Shown one piece after another: positions 8,326 through 17,133 of a DNA stretch of 64,000 bases. Under the pieces are notes generated by a model that ran no database searches, was not told the DNA's origin, and was given only the letters and a program-made list of their open reading frames with translations. A program made the translations under genes and the position numbers. This DNA is from Emticicia fluvialis. Lineage in GTDB: Bacteria > Bacteroidota > Bacteroidia > Cytophagales > Spirosomataceae. The DNA lies in assembly GCF_024793945.1 (NCBI RefSeq), contig NZ_JANUSD010000013.1, positions 62,001 through 126,000 of the forward strand, read 5' to 3'. Within the stretch, counting starts at the first letter, position 1. Each line of letters begins with the position of its first letter.

Positions 8326-8994
8326 TTAATGATGAGTATCACATATATTTTTCAGGTCTCTGATGGTTTGCGCAGGGTCGGTCGAGTTAAAAACAAAACT
8401 ACCGGCTACCAAAGCATTGGCACCTGCGTCTACTAAAAGGCCCGCATTGGCAGTGGTTACACCACCGTCAATTTCTATCATTGTGCCAAGTCTGCGTTCA
8501 TCTGCCATCCGGCGCACTTTCCTTACTTTTTCGTAGGTATGTTCAATAAATTTTTGTCCGCCAAAACCAGGGTTAACAGACATAATCAGAACCATGTCAA
8601 TATCATGAAGAATGTCTTCAAGTACGTTTACCGGCGTATGCGGGTTAAGCGCCACACCGGCCTTGCAGCCGGTATCTTTTATTTGTTGCAAAGTACGATG
8701 CAAATGCGGGCAGGCCTCGTAGTGTACAGTAATAATTTCAGCGCCTAGTTTTTTAAATGTTTCAATATAACGCTCAGGCTGAACAATCATCAGGTGTACA
8801 TCCAGCGGTTTTTTTGCATGGCGTTGAATGGCTTCAAGCACGGGCATTCCGAATGAAATATTAGGCACAAAAACACCATCCATAATATCAATATGAAACC
8901 AGTCTGCAACAGAGTTGTTCAACATTTCGGCATCTCTTTGCAAATTGGCGAAGTCGGCCGCCAGTACAGAGGGGGCAATAATCGTATTTTTCAT
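8326..8994 (-). CDS. rpe: Ribulose-phosphate 3-epimerase
   Basis: A 222-residue TIM-barrel enzyme interconverting D-ribulose 5-phosphate and D-xylulose 5-phosphate in the pentose phosphate pathway, in the cytoplasm. The diagnostic motifs are all present in order: APSVLAADFANL at the N-terminus, WFHIDIMDGVFVPNISFG (metal-binding His and catalytic Asp), LDVHLMIVQPERYI, MSVNPGFGGQKFI (phosphate loop) and IEIDGGV (second catalytic Asp). The length is standard. The -7 box lies just upstream of the ATG, so the message may be leaderless. The GT39-like gene follows 16 bases downstream. Confidence 0.97.
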   Translation of the reverse strand: MKNTIIAPSVLAADFANLQRDAEMLNNSVADWFHIDIMDGVFVPNISFGMPVLEAIQRHAKKPLDVHLMIVQPERYIETFKKLGAEIITVHYEACPHLHRTLQQIKDTGCKAGVALNPHTPVNVLEDILHDIDMVLIMSVNPGFGGQKFIEHTYEKVRKVRRMADERRLGTMIEIDGGVTTANAGLLVDAGANALVAGSFVFNSTDPAQTIRDLKNICDTHH

Positions 8995-8998
8995 ACTA

Positions 8999-9006
8999 CA
9001 AAGGTA
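8999..9006 (-). promoter_or_regulatory. -7 promoter box of rpe, abutting the start codon
   Basis: TACCTTTG on the minus strand, with only four bases between it and the ATG at 8994. Transcription would start at or next to the A of ATG, which implies a leaderless or nearly leaderless mRNA. Confidence 0.6.
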
Positions 9007-9153
9007 CGTTATTTTCGTTAAAAAAATGTGTGTAACCGGAAAGACAATTCAGCCTGGTACCCGCTTAGCAGTGCTTCCAATACAGAAACATACGCCGGTT
9101 TTATCAAAAACAACTAAAAAAAGATTAGTTTTGCAGAAAAAATAAATCATTTC

Positions 9154-10110
9154 ATGGAACAAGCACTGCTTGACGAAATACCGTCATTAGACCTTGCAGA
9201 CTTTACCTCCGGCGACCCTGAGCGTAAAGCCAGATTTGTGCAGGATATCGGAAATGCCTTTAACACCATAGGCTTTGTAGCAATAAAAAATCATGGTTTG
9301 ACAGAAGACCTGCGGGTAAAACTTTATGATGCCGTTCAGAAGTTTTTTTATCAGGCAGACGAATTGAAAACAAAATATGAGTTTCCGGAGCTGGCAGGGC
9401 AGAGGGGTTATGTGGGCAAAGGAAAAGAAACCGCCAAAGGGCATAATCGCCCGGATCTGAAAGAGTTTTATCATGTGGGTCAGCCGATTGCCGAAGGCGA
9501 AATGCCCAGCAATGTTTTCCCGTCGGAGGTTCCGGAGTTTGAAACTTACACGCTGGCCGTATATAAAACTTTTGAAAATACAGGTAAAACACTATTAAGT
9601 GCCATTGCCCTTTATCTGGGCTTGCCCGAAGATTACTTTGAAGAAAAAGTAAGAAACGGCGATAGCATTTTGCGTGCCTTGCACTATTTTCCGATTGAAA
9701 ATCCCGATGCACTGCCAGAAGGAGCCGTAAGAGCTGCGGCACATGGAGATATAAATCTGATTACCTTGCTGATGGGCGCTTCTGCCGAAGGGTTGGAAGT
9801 ATTACGCCTGGATGGCAAATGGATTCCGGTTACGGCATTGCCAGATCAGATAATCATCAACGTAGGTGATATGCTTGACCGCCTGACGAATCATAAACTG
9901 AAATCGACGATTCACCGGGTAGTAAATCCGCCTCGTGAAAAAATGAAAACGTCCAGATTCTCTATTCCTTTTTTCATGCATGCCAGAGCAGAAACAGACC
10001 TTACCTGCCTTGAAAGTTGCATTGATGAGGCCAATCCGCGCAGATATGAAAACATGACAGCCGGCGAATTTCTGGACGAAAGACTAAGAGAACTGGGGCT
10101 TAAAAAATAG
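9154..10110 (+). CDS. Isopenicillin-N-synthase-like 2-oxoglutarate/Fe(II) oxygenase
   Basis: A 318-residue soluble enzyme of the non-haem iron, 2-oxoglutarate-dependent family. The N-terminal DIOX_N part includes FNTIGFVAIKNHGL. The jelly-roll core has the iron ligands His197 and Asp199 (AAHGDINLITLL) and a distal His near 254 (STIHRVV), and the 2-oxoglutarate-binding Arg in RFSIPFF (about 268). Members hydroxylate or desaturate small molecules, including flavonoid-like and amino-acid-derived ones. The substrate cannot be told from the sequence. There is no biosynthetic cluster around it; it is monocistronic and has its own terminator. Confidence 0.88.
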   Translation: MEQALLDEIPSLDLADFTSGDPERKARFVQDIGNAFNTIGFVAIKNHGLTEDLRVKLYDAVQKFFYQADELKTKYEFPELAGQRGYVGKGKETAKGHNRPDLKEFYHVGQPIAEGEMPSNVFPSEVPEFETYTLAVYKTFENTGKTLLSAIALYLGLPEDYFEEKVRNGDSILRALHYFPIENPDALPEGAVRAAAHGDINLITLLMGASAEGLEVLRLDGKWIPVTALPDQIIINVGDMLDRLTNHKLKSTIHRVVNPPREKMKTSRFSIPFFMHARAETDLTCLESCIDEANPRRYENMTAGEFLDERLRELGLKK

Positions 10111-10133
10111 GCTTCATGTACTGTTATTTCCGC

Positions 10134-10175
10134 ATAGCACAGAAAAATCAAATTTTCTGTGCTATATTTATTTAA
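10134..10175 (+). terminator. Terminator of the 2OG-Fe(II) oxygenase gene
   Basis: ATAGCACAGAAAAT (10134-10147) pairs with ATTTTCTGTGCTAT (10152-10165), loop of four, followed by T-rich sequence. Confidence 0.85.
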
Positions 10176-10205
10176 TTTATCGACATATATCCAGGAAAAC
10201 CTTAA

Positions 10206-11387
10206 ATGATTAAAACCCGCCAGATTCGATACTTCATTTTTTTAAAAGATGTTATGATTCTTGCGCTCACCTGTTTTGGCGGGCCTCAGGTGCATTTAAC
10301 CATGTTTCTGGACAGATTCGTAAAAAAAAGAAACTACCTGACCGAAGCAGAATTGCTGGAGCTGCAATCGTTGTGTCAGATACTCCCCGGGCCAACTTCA
10401 ACACAAACCATTACAGCCCTCGGATTTCGGCTCGGCGGAGCCAACCTTGCCTATATTACGCTGTTTATCTGGGTGCTTCCGGGCGCTATCTTAATGACGC
10501 TCGCAGCCTTGGGTATTACTTATATAGAAAAAGAGCAACTGGCCAGCCTCACACGTTTTATTAAACCTATGGGGGTGGCATTTATCATTTTTGCAGCCTA
10601 TTCTATTGGTATAAAAGTAATAAAAACACAGGTTAGCGTTATTTTAATGGTGCTGGCAGCTATGGCCGGCTATTTTTTTCCTTCGCCTTATATTACGCCA
10701 ATCTGGATATTACTCGGTGGCCTGGCCACCGCACTTAAATTTAATGAGCAGGAGAAAATGCAGAAAGAGCCGATCAGAATTGAGTGGGGCAATTTCTTTT
10801 TATGGATAGGCGTATTGCTTTCTTCAGCTATTCTGGGGGCTGTTACGCACTCTTTACCGATACGTTTATTTGAAAATTTTTATCGTAACGGCAGTCTTAC
10901 TTTTGGCGGGGGGCATATCCTTAAACCGCTTTTGTATAATGAGTTTGTAAAGTTTAAGCACTACCTTACCGCCGACGAGTTTTTGTCGGGGCTGGCAATA
11001 GTTGAAGTAGCTCCGGGGCCTGTTTTCTCAATTTCTTCGTTTGTAGGTACTTTATCTATGCGAGAATGGGGGATATACGGCGAGTTGCTTGGAAGTTTTG
11101 TTTCAACAGCAGGTATTTTTTTGCCGGGTACATTTCTGATATTCTTTGTAATCCGTTTCTGGGACCAGCTAAAAAAATACAGGGGTATCAGGGCCTCGCT
11201 GGAAGGCATTAATGCCGCCAGCACCGGTTTAACGGCAGCGGCGGCATTTTCTCTGTCTCAACCAATGTATGTGGATTTAGTATCGGTAATGACAATAATA
11301 CTTACTTTTATTCTTTTACTGACCCGATACGTGCCAGTGTATCTGATTATAACAGGCGGCCTGCTTATGGGTTGGGCAAGCGCCTGA
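10206..11387 (+). CDS. chrA: Chromate/anion efflux transporter, ChrA family
   Basis: A 393-residue inner-membrane protein with two homologous CHR domains. Domain 1 carries FGGPQVHLTMF (about 21-31) and LPGPTSTQTITALGFRLGG (about 60-80); domain 2 carries FGGGHILKPLLYNEFV (about 237-252) and VAPGPVFSISSFVG (about 271-284). The FGGP...PGPT and FGGG...APGP pairs are the family signature. ChrA proteins export chromate, possibly exchanging with sulfate. No chrB regulator is nearby, so a role in chromate resistance is inferred from family only. It is convergent with the small outer-membrane protein gene downstream, the two stops being 17 bases apart. Confidence 0.9.
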   Translation: MIKTRQIRYFIFLKDVMILALTCFGGPQVHLTMFLDRFVKKRNYLTEAELLELQSLCQILPGPTSTQTITALGFRLGGANLAYITLFIWVLPGAILMTLAALGITYIEKEQLASLTRFIKPMGVAFIIFAAYSIGIKVIKTQVSVILMVLAAMAGYFFPSPYITPIWILLGGLATALKFNEQEKMQKEPIRIEWGNFFLWIGVLLSSAILGAVTHSLPIRLFENFYRNGSLTFGGGHILKPLLYNEFVKFKHYLTADEFLSGLAIVEVAPGPVFSISSFVGTLSMREWGIYGELLGSFVSTAGIFLPGTFLIFFVIRFWDQLKKYRGIRASLEGINAASTGLTAAAAFSLSQPMYVDLVSVMTIILTFILLLTRYVPVYLIITGGLLMGWASA

Positions 11388-11403
11388 TGTGGTTGTGAAA
11401 ATA

Positions 11404-11889
11404 CTATTTAATGGCAAATCTGGCCGTAAGAGCTATGTCGTCAAGCCATAATCCCTGATACCCAATCACGTTTATTGCCGGTTTCCAGTCAACGCTTAAA
11501 TTAAGCGGAATCTCTCTGAAAGTGTACTCCAGCCCGAGTATACCATCTGCCCCTACAATAGCGTGCGAATCGTTGTTATCAAACCAGGGGTTACCATATT
11601 GGCCTCCGTTACCCCAAACACCTACGTGTCCACCAACACCGTAGTACCATCTCCAACCGGCAGTCTGAAAAGCAGGAGCATGAATTTCATACAAACCCGT
11701 AATGTTTATGCCGCGCCAGCGTGTATAAACTATACCTTCTATGGCTTTTCTTTCAGACATGTTGTGTTTGATACTCAAACCGTATCCATAATTTAAACGT
11801 AGGCCGACTCCCGTTTTGTAGTCAGATTGGGCAGAAGCTGCTGTAATCGAAAAAATAATAAGGCCTGTTAACAAAAATAATTTACGCAT
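11404..11889 (-). CDS. Small outer-membrane beta-barrel protein
   Basis: A 161-residue protein with a signal peptide (1-20, ending ASAQS). The mature part alternates hydrophobic and polar residues and is rich in Gly, Tyr and Trp: GVGLRLNYGYGLSIKHN, WRWYYGVGGHVGVWG, GILGLEYTFREIPLNLSVDWKP, and it ends in LTARFAIK. This suggests an eight-stranded barrel. The pattern is common in Bacteroidota porin-like proteins of unknown function. No specific family can be claimed. Its promoter must lie in the 304-base divergent gap to the DUF4382 gene, where I see no exact -7 box and no other feature. Confidence 0.65.
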   Translation of the reverse strand: MRKLFLLTGLIIFSITAASAQSDYKTGVGLRLNYGYGLSIKHNMSERKAIEGIVYTRWRGINITGLYEIHAPAFQTAGWRWYYGVGGHVGVWGNGGQYGNPWFDNNDSHAIVGADGILGLEYTFREIPLNLSVDWKPAINVIGYQGLWLDDIALTARFAIK

Positions 11890-12193
11890 AGTGCTGAATA
11901 ATTATTGATTAATAAAGAATAGTTAGCGTATATAAACGATAAAAACCTATTCCAAATCTGTAAAAGGGTTAATTGCCAATCTGAAGGATATGAATTGTAG
12001 AAAATCTTGTGAATGATGGGTATAAAATTCCACATCTCAGGTTTTTTGGAGCCGGATTTTACCAATGGTACGCTGTTTTGATTAGTCAGGTTGTCAATTA
12101 CAACACAGAACATTTACAATTAACAACCATTCTTAAATGATATGAAGCACACCTGTACTTTAGTAATCATTTTTTAACTAAATCCTGTTTTTT

Positions 12194-13177
12194 ATGAAAG
12201 TTACAAGATTGTTTCTCGGCGCAGCGCTTATTGGCTCACTCGGATTCCTGCAAATGTCTTGCGAAGACTCCTCAAACGACATGGGTCCCGATGGGGGCTC
12301 AGCCTCCGGCACTCTGAAAGTTAGTATTACTGATTCACCCATTGACTCACCGGAGGTTAAAGGGGCATTTGTAACAGTAACTGAAATTAAAGTAGATGGA
12401 AAAACATTTGATGGCTTTAAAGGCCCCAAAACCGTAAATCTGCTTGAATTGCAAAACGGTAATTCGCTTGAGCTGGGAAGCGGAAATTTTAACGCTGGCA
12501 CATTCAGCAAAATAACATTGGTACTTGATTACGAAAAAGATGCATCTGGTACGGCGCCTGGATGCTACATTCAGAAAGCAGATAATACCAAACAAAAACT
12601 TCAACTTAACGGAAGTACCCAGAATGCAATAGAACTGACAGCCAAGCAATTTGCTGTGCAGGAAGGTAAAGCCACTGAGCTGGTAATGGATTTTGACCTC
12701 AGAAAAGCCATTAAGTCAGAGACATCGGGCTCACAAACTACTTATTCATTTGTAAGTTATGGCGAGCTTCAGGCTGCCATCCGTACCGTAGATAAACCGT
12801 CTTCAAGCGACATTAGTGGTAAAATAGATAATTACAACTCAACCACAATGGGCGACGTAGTGGTTTACGTTTACAAAAAGGGTACGTTTAACCAATCAAC
12901 TGAAACTCAGGGACAGGGAGAAAGCCAGATAAAATTCAAAAATGCAGTTACCAGCGCCAAAGTTGATGGCAGCGGTAATTTCAAGGCGGCCTTTTTAGAG
13001 CAGGGCGATTATGAAGTACATTGTGCTTCTTACAGCAAGCCAACCGGAGGTTTCTTTGGTCTGAAAGCCCTTCTGAATATCCAAAGCAAAAACAATGTAG
13101 ATTTAAGCAGTATTGTACTGAAATCTGATGCCGATGTAAGTCTGTCAATCTCGGTTAGCACTATACTTGGCTTGTAA
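12194..13177 (+). CDS. DUF4382 lipoprotein
   Basis: A 327-residue exported lipoprotein. The signal peptide ends in the lipobox LQMSC (Cys23), followed by an acidic, Gly/Ser-rich linker. The DUF4382 core starts at about residue 38 with GTLKVSITDSPIDSPEVKGAFVTV, then NLLELQNG and LVLDYEKDASG, extending to about 190. The rest (about 200-327) looks like a carboxypeptidase-regulatory-type beta sandwich (SGKIDNYNSTTMGDVVVYVYKKG... GNFKAAFLEQGDYEVH). The function of the domain is unknown; it is found in cell-surface lipoproteins. The gene is monocistronic with a terminator behind it. Confidence 0.85.
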   Translation: MKVTRLFLGAALIGSLGFLQMSCEDSSNDMGPDGGSASGTLKVSITDSPIDSPEVKGAFVTVTEIKVDGKTFDGFKGPKTVNLLELQNGNSLELGSGNFNAGTFSKITLVLDYEKDASGTAPGCYIQKADNTKQKLQLNGSTQNAIELTAKQFAVQEGKATELVMDFDLRKAIKSETSGSQTTYSFVSYGELQAAIRTVDKPSSSDISGKIDNYNSTTMGDVVVYVYKKGTFNQSTETQGQGESQIKFKNAVTSAKVDGSGNFKAAFLEQGDYEVHCASYSKPTGGFFGLKALLNIQSKNNVDLSSIVLKSDADVSLSISVSTILGL

Positions 13178-13250
13178 TAGAGCCTAAAAGATACTGGAAC
13201 AAAATGTGTTACACTGTTCGGAATAAGTAAAACACATTTAACTCAAAGAA

Positions 13251-13300
13251 GGAGCCATAAGGCTCCCATAAAAACCGCCAAACCGGCGGTTTTTATTTTT
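13251..13300 (+). terminator. Double hairpin terminator after the DUF4382 gene
   Basis: A first hairpin GGAGCC/GGCTCC (13251-13266) is followed by a strong one, AAAAACCGCC (13270-13279) with GGCGGTTTTT (13285-13294), then a T run. Confidence 0.85.
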
Positions 13301-13325
13301 ACCCGTCTACGTATACGAAGGCAAG

Positions 13326-14759
13326 TTAAACAGAAAGGAGTTTTTCAAATTGATTACCTTTGGCAGGATTAAAAGTTTTAGGGAAAAACAAATGAAACCT
13401 GGCGCCTTTATTAACTTGCCCCTCGGCAAATATAAAACCATTATGGTTGCCCATAACTCTTTTGCAAATAGCTAAGCCTATGCCGGTTCCTTCGTATTCA
13501 TGCCGCCCGTGCAGCCTCTGAAAAATAACAAATATTTTTTCGGCATAACCAGGTTCAAAACCTATACCGTTATCCTGAAAACACAAATGGTAGAAAGTGC
13601 TTTCTTCTCTCAGTCCTTCAATAAAAAATATGTCTTTTCCTGACATCTCCTCCGACGATATTTCAATAATCGGTGCAATGTCATTCTGAGAAAATTTAAT
13701 CGAATTGTTAATCAGGTTATAAAACAACTGTTTTATCTGAAACGGGAACGCCTTTATTACCGGAAGTTCCTCGGTAATAATCCTTACTTTTTTCTCTTCA
13801 ATGGCCAGTGATAAGTCGGTTTCAACTTCTTCCAGCATCTGGTTAAGATCTACCGTCTGTAATTCCTGATCGTAATGATTAACCGTTCTCGAGAACGTGA
13901 GTAAATCGTCAATCAGTAATTGCATTCTTTCGGCAGACTTCTCAATTTTATTGAGCGATTCCTGCCCGTCCTGATTCAGTGACGAGTAGTGTTTTTTAAG
14001 CAGTATACCGCTGAAAGCCCGAATTTTACGCAGGGGTTCTTTCAGGTCGTGAGAGGCCACGTAAGCAAATTGTTCCAGCTCAGAGTTTGTGCGCTGTAAT
14101 TTATCCAGATTATTTTCAAGCGCCTTCTGAAACCTGATGCGCTTGCGAAGCTCGTAAATCAGAAACCCGAAAGAAGCCAGCAGTAACAGTGCCGACGATG
14201 CCGATAGTGAAATAATGTAGCCTGGCAGGTGTTTATCGTTACTTATTTTCAGCGCATATTTGTTATTAAGAATCTGCTTTTCGGTAAGTAAAAACAGATT
14301 CATCACATTTCTGATTTCATCCATTTTCAGCTTATCGCTTTTCAGGCTCTCGGCACTTACAGCGGTTTTTATTCGTGCAAGTTTAATGTTGGTTTCTGTA
14401 ATCTGTATTTTTTCGGCAATGAGTTTTTTCAGTTGCATCAACCGTTGGGTTTGCCCTTCGTTATGCTCTACCAGGTCTTCCAGTTCGTTTATTATTTTGC
14501 CAATAACACGGTAAGCATCGTAGTATGGATTCAGAAAAACATTTCGTTGGGTAAGCAAATAGCCTCTTTGCCCGGTTTCCATGTCTTTCATTTTTGATAT
14601 CAGCTCTTCTCCTTTCATCATTACCTGGTAGTTGCGCTCAATGTCTTCCATATAAGCCAGTGTCTGATGTACTTTCAGATAAGAAACAACCGTAAGTATC
14701 ATCAATAGGATAATACAGGAGATAAACGAAATCGTTACGTATCTGAACGGTTTGCGCAT
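13326..14759 (-). CDS. Hybrid-free sensor histidine kinase with CHASE3 domain
   Basis: A 477-residue membrane kinase. Helix 1 (about 8-28), an extracytoplasmic CHASE3 domain (about 35-175, with MKDMETGQRGYLLT as its hallmark), helix 2 (about 178-200), a coiled linker, HisKA (about 225-295) and HATPase_c (about 335-455). The phosphoacceptor is the His in YVASHDLKEPLRKIRAF (about 240). The N box is FYNLINNSIKFS, G1 is DNGIGF and G2 is GTGIGLAIC. No response regulator is adjacent, so it is an orphan kinase, probably feeding a partner elsewhere. The ligand is unknown. Confidence 0.92.
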   Translation of the reverse strand: MRKPFRYVTISFISCIILLMILTVVSYLKVHQTLAYMEDIERNYQVMMKGEELISKMKDMETGQRGYLLTQRNVFLNPYYDAYRVIGKIINELEDLVEHNEGQTQRLMQLKKLIAEKIQITETNIKLARIKTAVSAESLKSDKLKMDEIRNVMNLFLLTEKQILNNKYALKISNDKHLPGYIISLSASSALLLLASFGFLIYELRKRIRFQKALENNLDKLQRTNSELEQFAYVASHDLKEPLRKIRAFSGILLKKHYSSLNQDGQESLNKIEKSAERMQLLIDDLLTFSRTVNHYDQELQTVDLNQMLEEVETDLSLAIEEKKVRIITEELPVIKAFPFQIKQLFYNLINNSIKFSQNDIAPIIEISSEEMSGKDIFFIEGLREESTFYHLCFQDNGIGFEPGYAEKIFVIFQRLHGRHEYEGTGIGLAICKRVMGNHNGFIFAEGQVNKGARFHLFFPKTFNPAKGNQFEKLLSV

Positions 14760-14956
14760 GAGTAGTGAATGTTTTTTTGGCTATTTATATGTAGGCATTG
14801 CATTGTATCTGCAACACCCGGGGCTTTCGTCAGTCAAAGTTAGGTATTCTCATCTTTATTCAGGGGTAAAAACCCGAAAATTCATCTTTCTTTGTTCTAT
14901 TTTTAATTTAATAATTACTTTTTGTAGAATATATTTCTCGGTTTGGCTGTGTTTTT

Positions 14957-14980
14957 GCCTTTTGCCGGCAGGCAAAAGGC
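14957..14980. repeat. 24-bp near-central palindrome in a divergent promoter region
   Basis: GCCTTTTGCC (14957-14966) and GGCAAAAGGC (14971-14980) are perfect inverted repeats around GGCA. It lies in the 295-base gap between the divergent kinase gene and the coiled-coil gene. There is no T run on either side long enough for a terminator, so a regulator-binding site or a REP-like hairpin is more likely. Confidence 0.6.
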
Positions 14981-15054
14981 AATGGTACAACAATTTTAAA
15001 GTATAAATTGGAAATATCCGCAAGGTAATTATATTCATTTAGCGATACTTTAAT

Positions 15055-16020
15055 ATGGAAAATTTAACACAATCAAGAAGAAGAGCATTTGCCGGGGCAA
15101 TGGTTGTGGCACTTACGTTTGCTACTGCTTTTGGGATTTTTCAGGCATATAGATCAAGTGCCATTTCTGACGAGCGCGACAGATTTACGATACAGGCTGA
15201 TTCGCTGATGACGGTGAAGCAAAACCTGGAAGAGGAAATAAGCGGTCTGACCAAAGATTTAAACGATGAGCGTGATGAAAACGCCGAACTGTTAAACAGA
15301 ACCGAATACATAAATGGCTTGCTGGCAGAAAAAGAAAAAATAATGGCAAGACTTAATAAAGAGGCTGAAGTGCTAAAAGGTAAGAATAAGTCTAAAGATG
15401 AGCAACTGGCTTTACTGAATAATCAGATTATTGAACTGAACGACGTAAAAGCTCTGATGGAAAGAAACTTAACAGATTTGCAGGCAAGTAATGCCAATCT
15501 GGTTTCGGAAAATACCGAATGGAAAGTAAAATATGATGAACTGCGCGCACAGAGAGATGAACTGAATACACACATTGCCTCGCTCAATAAAAGGATAGAT
15601 GAAATTATTTATGACGCCCCTGCCGATAACTTTAAGGTTGAAGTGCTAAAGACCAACGACAAACTTACCGCCAAAGCAAAAAAAGCACATTCGTTAAGGG
15701 TTTCTTTTTTGGTGCCAGAGAGTTTAAAGAATAGCAAAGAGGGCCAACAGAAGGTGTACCTTACTGTTCTTGACCAAAAAAATATGCCTGTAAAAGGTTC
15801 AATAAAAGAAGTGAGCGTTATGCGCGGAGAAAAGCTGATGCCTGTGGCCGTTCATGCCATGCAAACTGTTGATTTGGCACGGAGTCCTCAAAATGCAACA
15901 TTTGAGTTTGATTTGAAAGAAAAATTAAAACCCGGTACTTATAAAGCTACTGCATACGCAGACAATGATTACCTGGGTACGGTAGAATTTAAGGTAAGAA
16001 ACAGTTTCCTGTTTTTCTGA
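15055..16020 (+). CDS. Membrane-anchored coiled-coil protein of unknown function
   Basis: A 321-residue protein. It has a short cytoplasmic start, one transmembrane segment (about 11-31: FAGAMVVALTFATAFGIFQAY), then a long heptad-rich coiled coil (about 45-185, Glu/Lys/Asn/Leu-rich), and a C-terminal beta-type domain (about 195-320: NFKVEVLKTNDKLTAKAKKAHSLRVSFLVPESL ... KVYLTVLDQKN). Similar topology occurs in conserved hypothetical proteins of Cytophagales. The C-terminal domain probably lies in the periplasm. No function can be assigned. It is monocistronic, with no clear promoter or terminator. Confidence 0.75.
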   Translation: MENLTQSRRRAFAGAMVVALTFATAFGIFQAYRSSAISDERDRFTIQADSLMTVKQNLEEEISGLTKDLNDERDENAELLNRTEYINGLLAEKEKIMARLNKEAEVLKGKNKSKDEQLALLNNQIIELNDVKALMERNLTDLQASNANLVSENTEWKVKYDELRAQRDELNTHIASLNKRIDEIIYDAPADNFKVEVLKTNDKLTAKAKKAHSLRVSFLVPESLKNSKEGQQKVYLTVLDQKNMPVKGSIKEVSVMRGEKLMPVAVHAMQTVDLARSPQNATFEFDLKEKLKPGTYKATAYADNDYLGTVEFKVRNSFLFF

Positions 16021-16080
16021 TGCTCAGCATTTTGATTTTAAAGGGGCGGTGAACATGGGTTCATCGTCCCTTTTACGTTA

Positions 16081-16111
16081 TTGGGCTTTTTAATTTAGAT
16101 TGGTATATTTG
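16081..16111 (+). promoter_or_regulatory. Promoter of the AraC-family gene
   Basis: TTG at 16081-16083 and TATATTTG at 16104-16111 are separated by exactly 20 bases, a consensus phylum promoter. It places transcription start near 16116 and fixes the start codon at the ATG 16130 rather than the TTG at 16100, which lies within the promoter. Confidence 0.8.
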
Positions 16112-16129
16112 TATTTTGCAAATGCTATA

Positions 16130-17035
16130 ATGAAAGTAACAACACTTGAAGATTTTTATAAAGAGGCCTCATTAGTTGTACCTGAAGGAATTAACAAAGA
16201 ACTGGGGCATTTTAATGTGTTTAAGCTGCATGAGTTAGCGGCGGCAGGTAACAAGCGTACAACGATGCCTTACAACAGACGGGATTATTATAAAATAAGC
16301 CTGATAAGTGGCAAAAACAGAGCAGAATATGCCGATAAGGTAATTGACATTGAAAAAAATGCCTTGCTATTTGCCACACCTAAAATTCCGTATCACTGGT
16401 TGCCGCAAGACGATAAGCAGCACGGGCATTTCTGTATTTTTACGGCTGAGTTTCTGACCCATAGCAAAAGTGGAGTAGTGCTTGACGACCTGCCGATATT
16501 CAGACCCGGGGGCTATCCTATCTTTCAGTTATCAGATAAAGTGGCCGAAGATATTCTTCATGTTTTTAATAAAATGTTTGATGAAATCGCATCAGACTAT
16601 ATCTATAAGTATGATTTGCTGCGTAATTATGTTTTAGAACTAATACATTACGGCCAGAAATTGCAGCCATTAACCGCCTTGCACCCAACTCACAATGCCT
16701 CGGCCAGAGTTTCTTCTTTGTTTATTGAATTACTTGAGCGCCAGTTTCCAATAGAATCTCCGCATCAGAAATTATCTTTGCGCTCAGCCAAAGACTATGC
16801 AGACAGGCTTTCGGTACATGTGAATCACCTCAATAAAGTGCTTAAACAGAATACAGGTAAAACCACTACCGATATCATCAGCAGCCGCGTTGTTCAGGAA
16901 GCCAAGATTCTGCTGAAGCAAACAGACTGGAACATATCTGAAATTGCCTATTCGCTGGGCTTTGATGAGATTGCTCATTTCTCTAATTTTTTCAGGAAGC
17001 ATACTTCATTTTCGCCGTTGGGTTTTCGTGCGTAA
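16130..17035 (+). CDS. AraC-family transcriptional regulator
   Basis: A 301-residue regulator. The N-terminal 170 residues form a cupin-like sensor domain (KISLISGKNRAEYADKVIDIEKNALLFATPKIPYHW). The C-terminal 100 residues hold two helix-turn-helix motifs typical of AraC/XylS, ending in WNISEIAYSLGFDEIAHFSNFFRKHTSFSPLGFR, a near-perfect family signature. It probably controls the SDR gene that starts 99 bases downstream; regulator-plus-oxidoreductase pairs of this kind are common. The effector is unknown. Confidence 0.92.
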   Translation: MKVTTLEDFYKEASLVVPEGINKELGHFNVFKLHELAAAGNKRTTMPYNRRDYYKISLISGKNRAEYADKVIDIEKNALLFATPKIPYHWLPQDDKQHGHFCIFTAEFLTHSKSGVVLDDLPIFRPGGYPIFQLSDKVAEDILHVFNKMFDEIASDYIYKYDLLRNYVLELIHYGQKLQPLTALHPTHNASARVSSLFIELLERQFPIESPHQKLSLRSAKDYADRLSVHVNHLNKVLKQNTGKTTTDIISSRVVQEAKILLKQTDWNISEIAYSLGFDEIAHFSNFFRKHTSFSPLGFRA

Positions 17036-17100
17036 GGCAATTGATTGATTTTTGCAATTTACGGATTGATACACGTAACCGGTCTGTTGGGTATGGGTTA

Positions 17101-17108
17101 TACTTTTG
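17101..17108 (+). promoter_or_regulatory. -7 promoter box of the SDR gene
   Basis: TACTTTTG, an exact TAnnTTTG match 25 bases before the ATG at 17134. No TTG stands at the standard distance upstream, as expected if activation by the adjacent AraC-type regulator is needed (inference). Confidence 0.5.
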
Positions 17109-17133
17109 TGTCATCATTTTAAATAATAAAATT

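Noticed and set aside
9260..9742. A 160-codon frame antisense to the 2OG-Fe(II) oxygenase.
   Set aside because: It is a shadow of a gene with conserved iron ligands; Cys/His/Leu-rich composition is typical of antisense frames.
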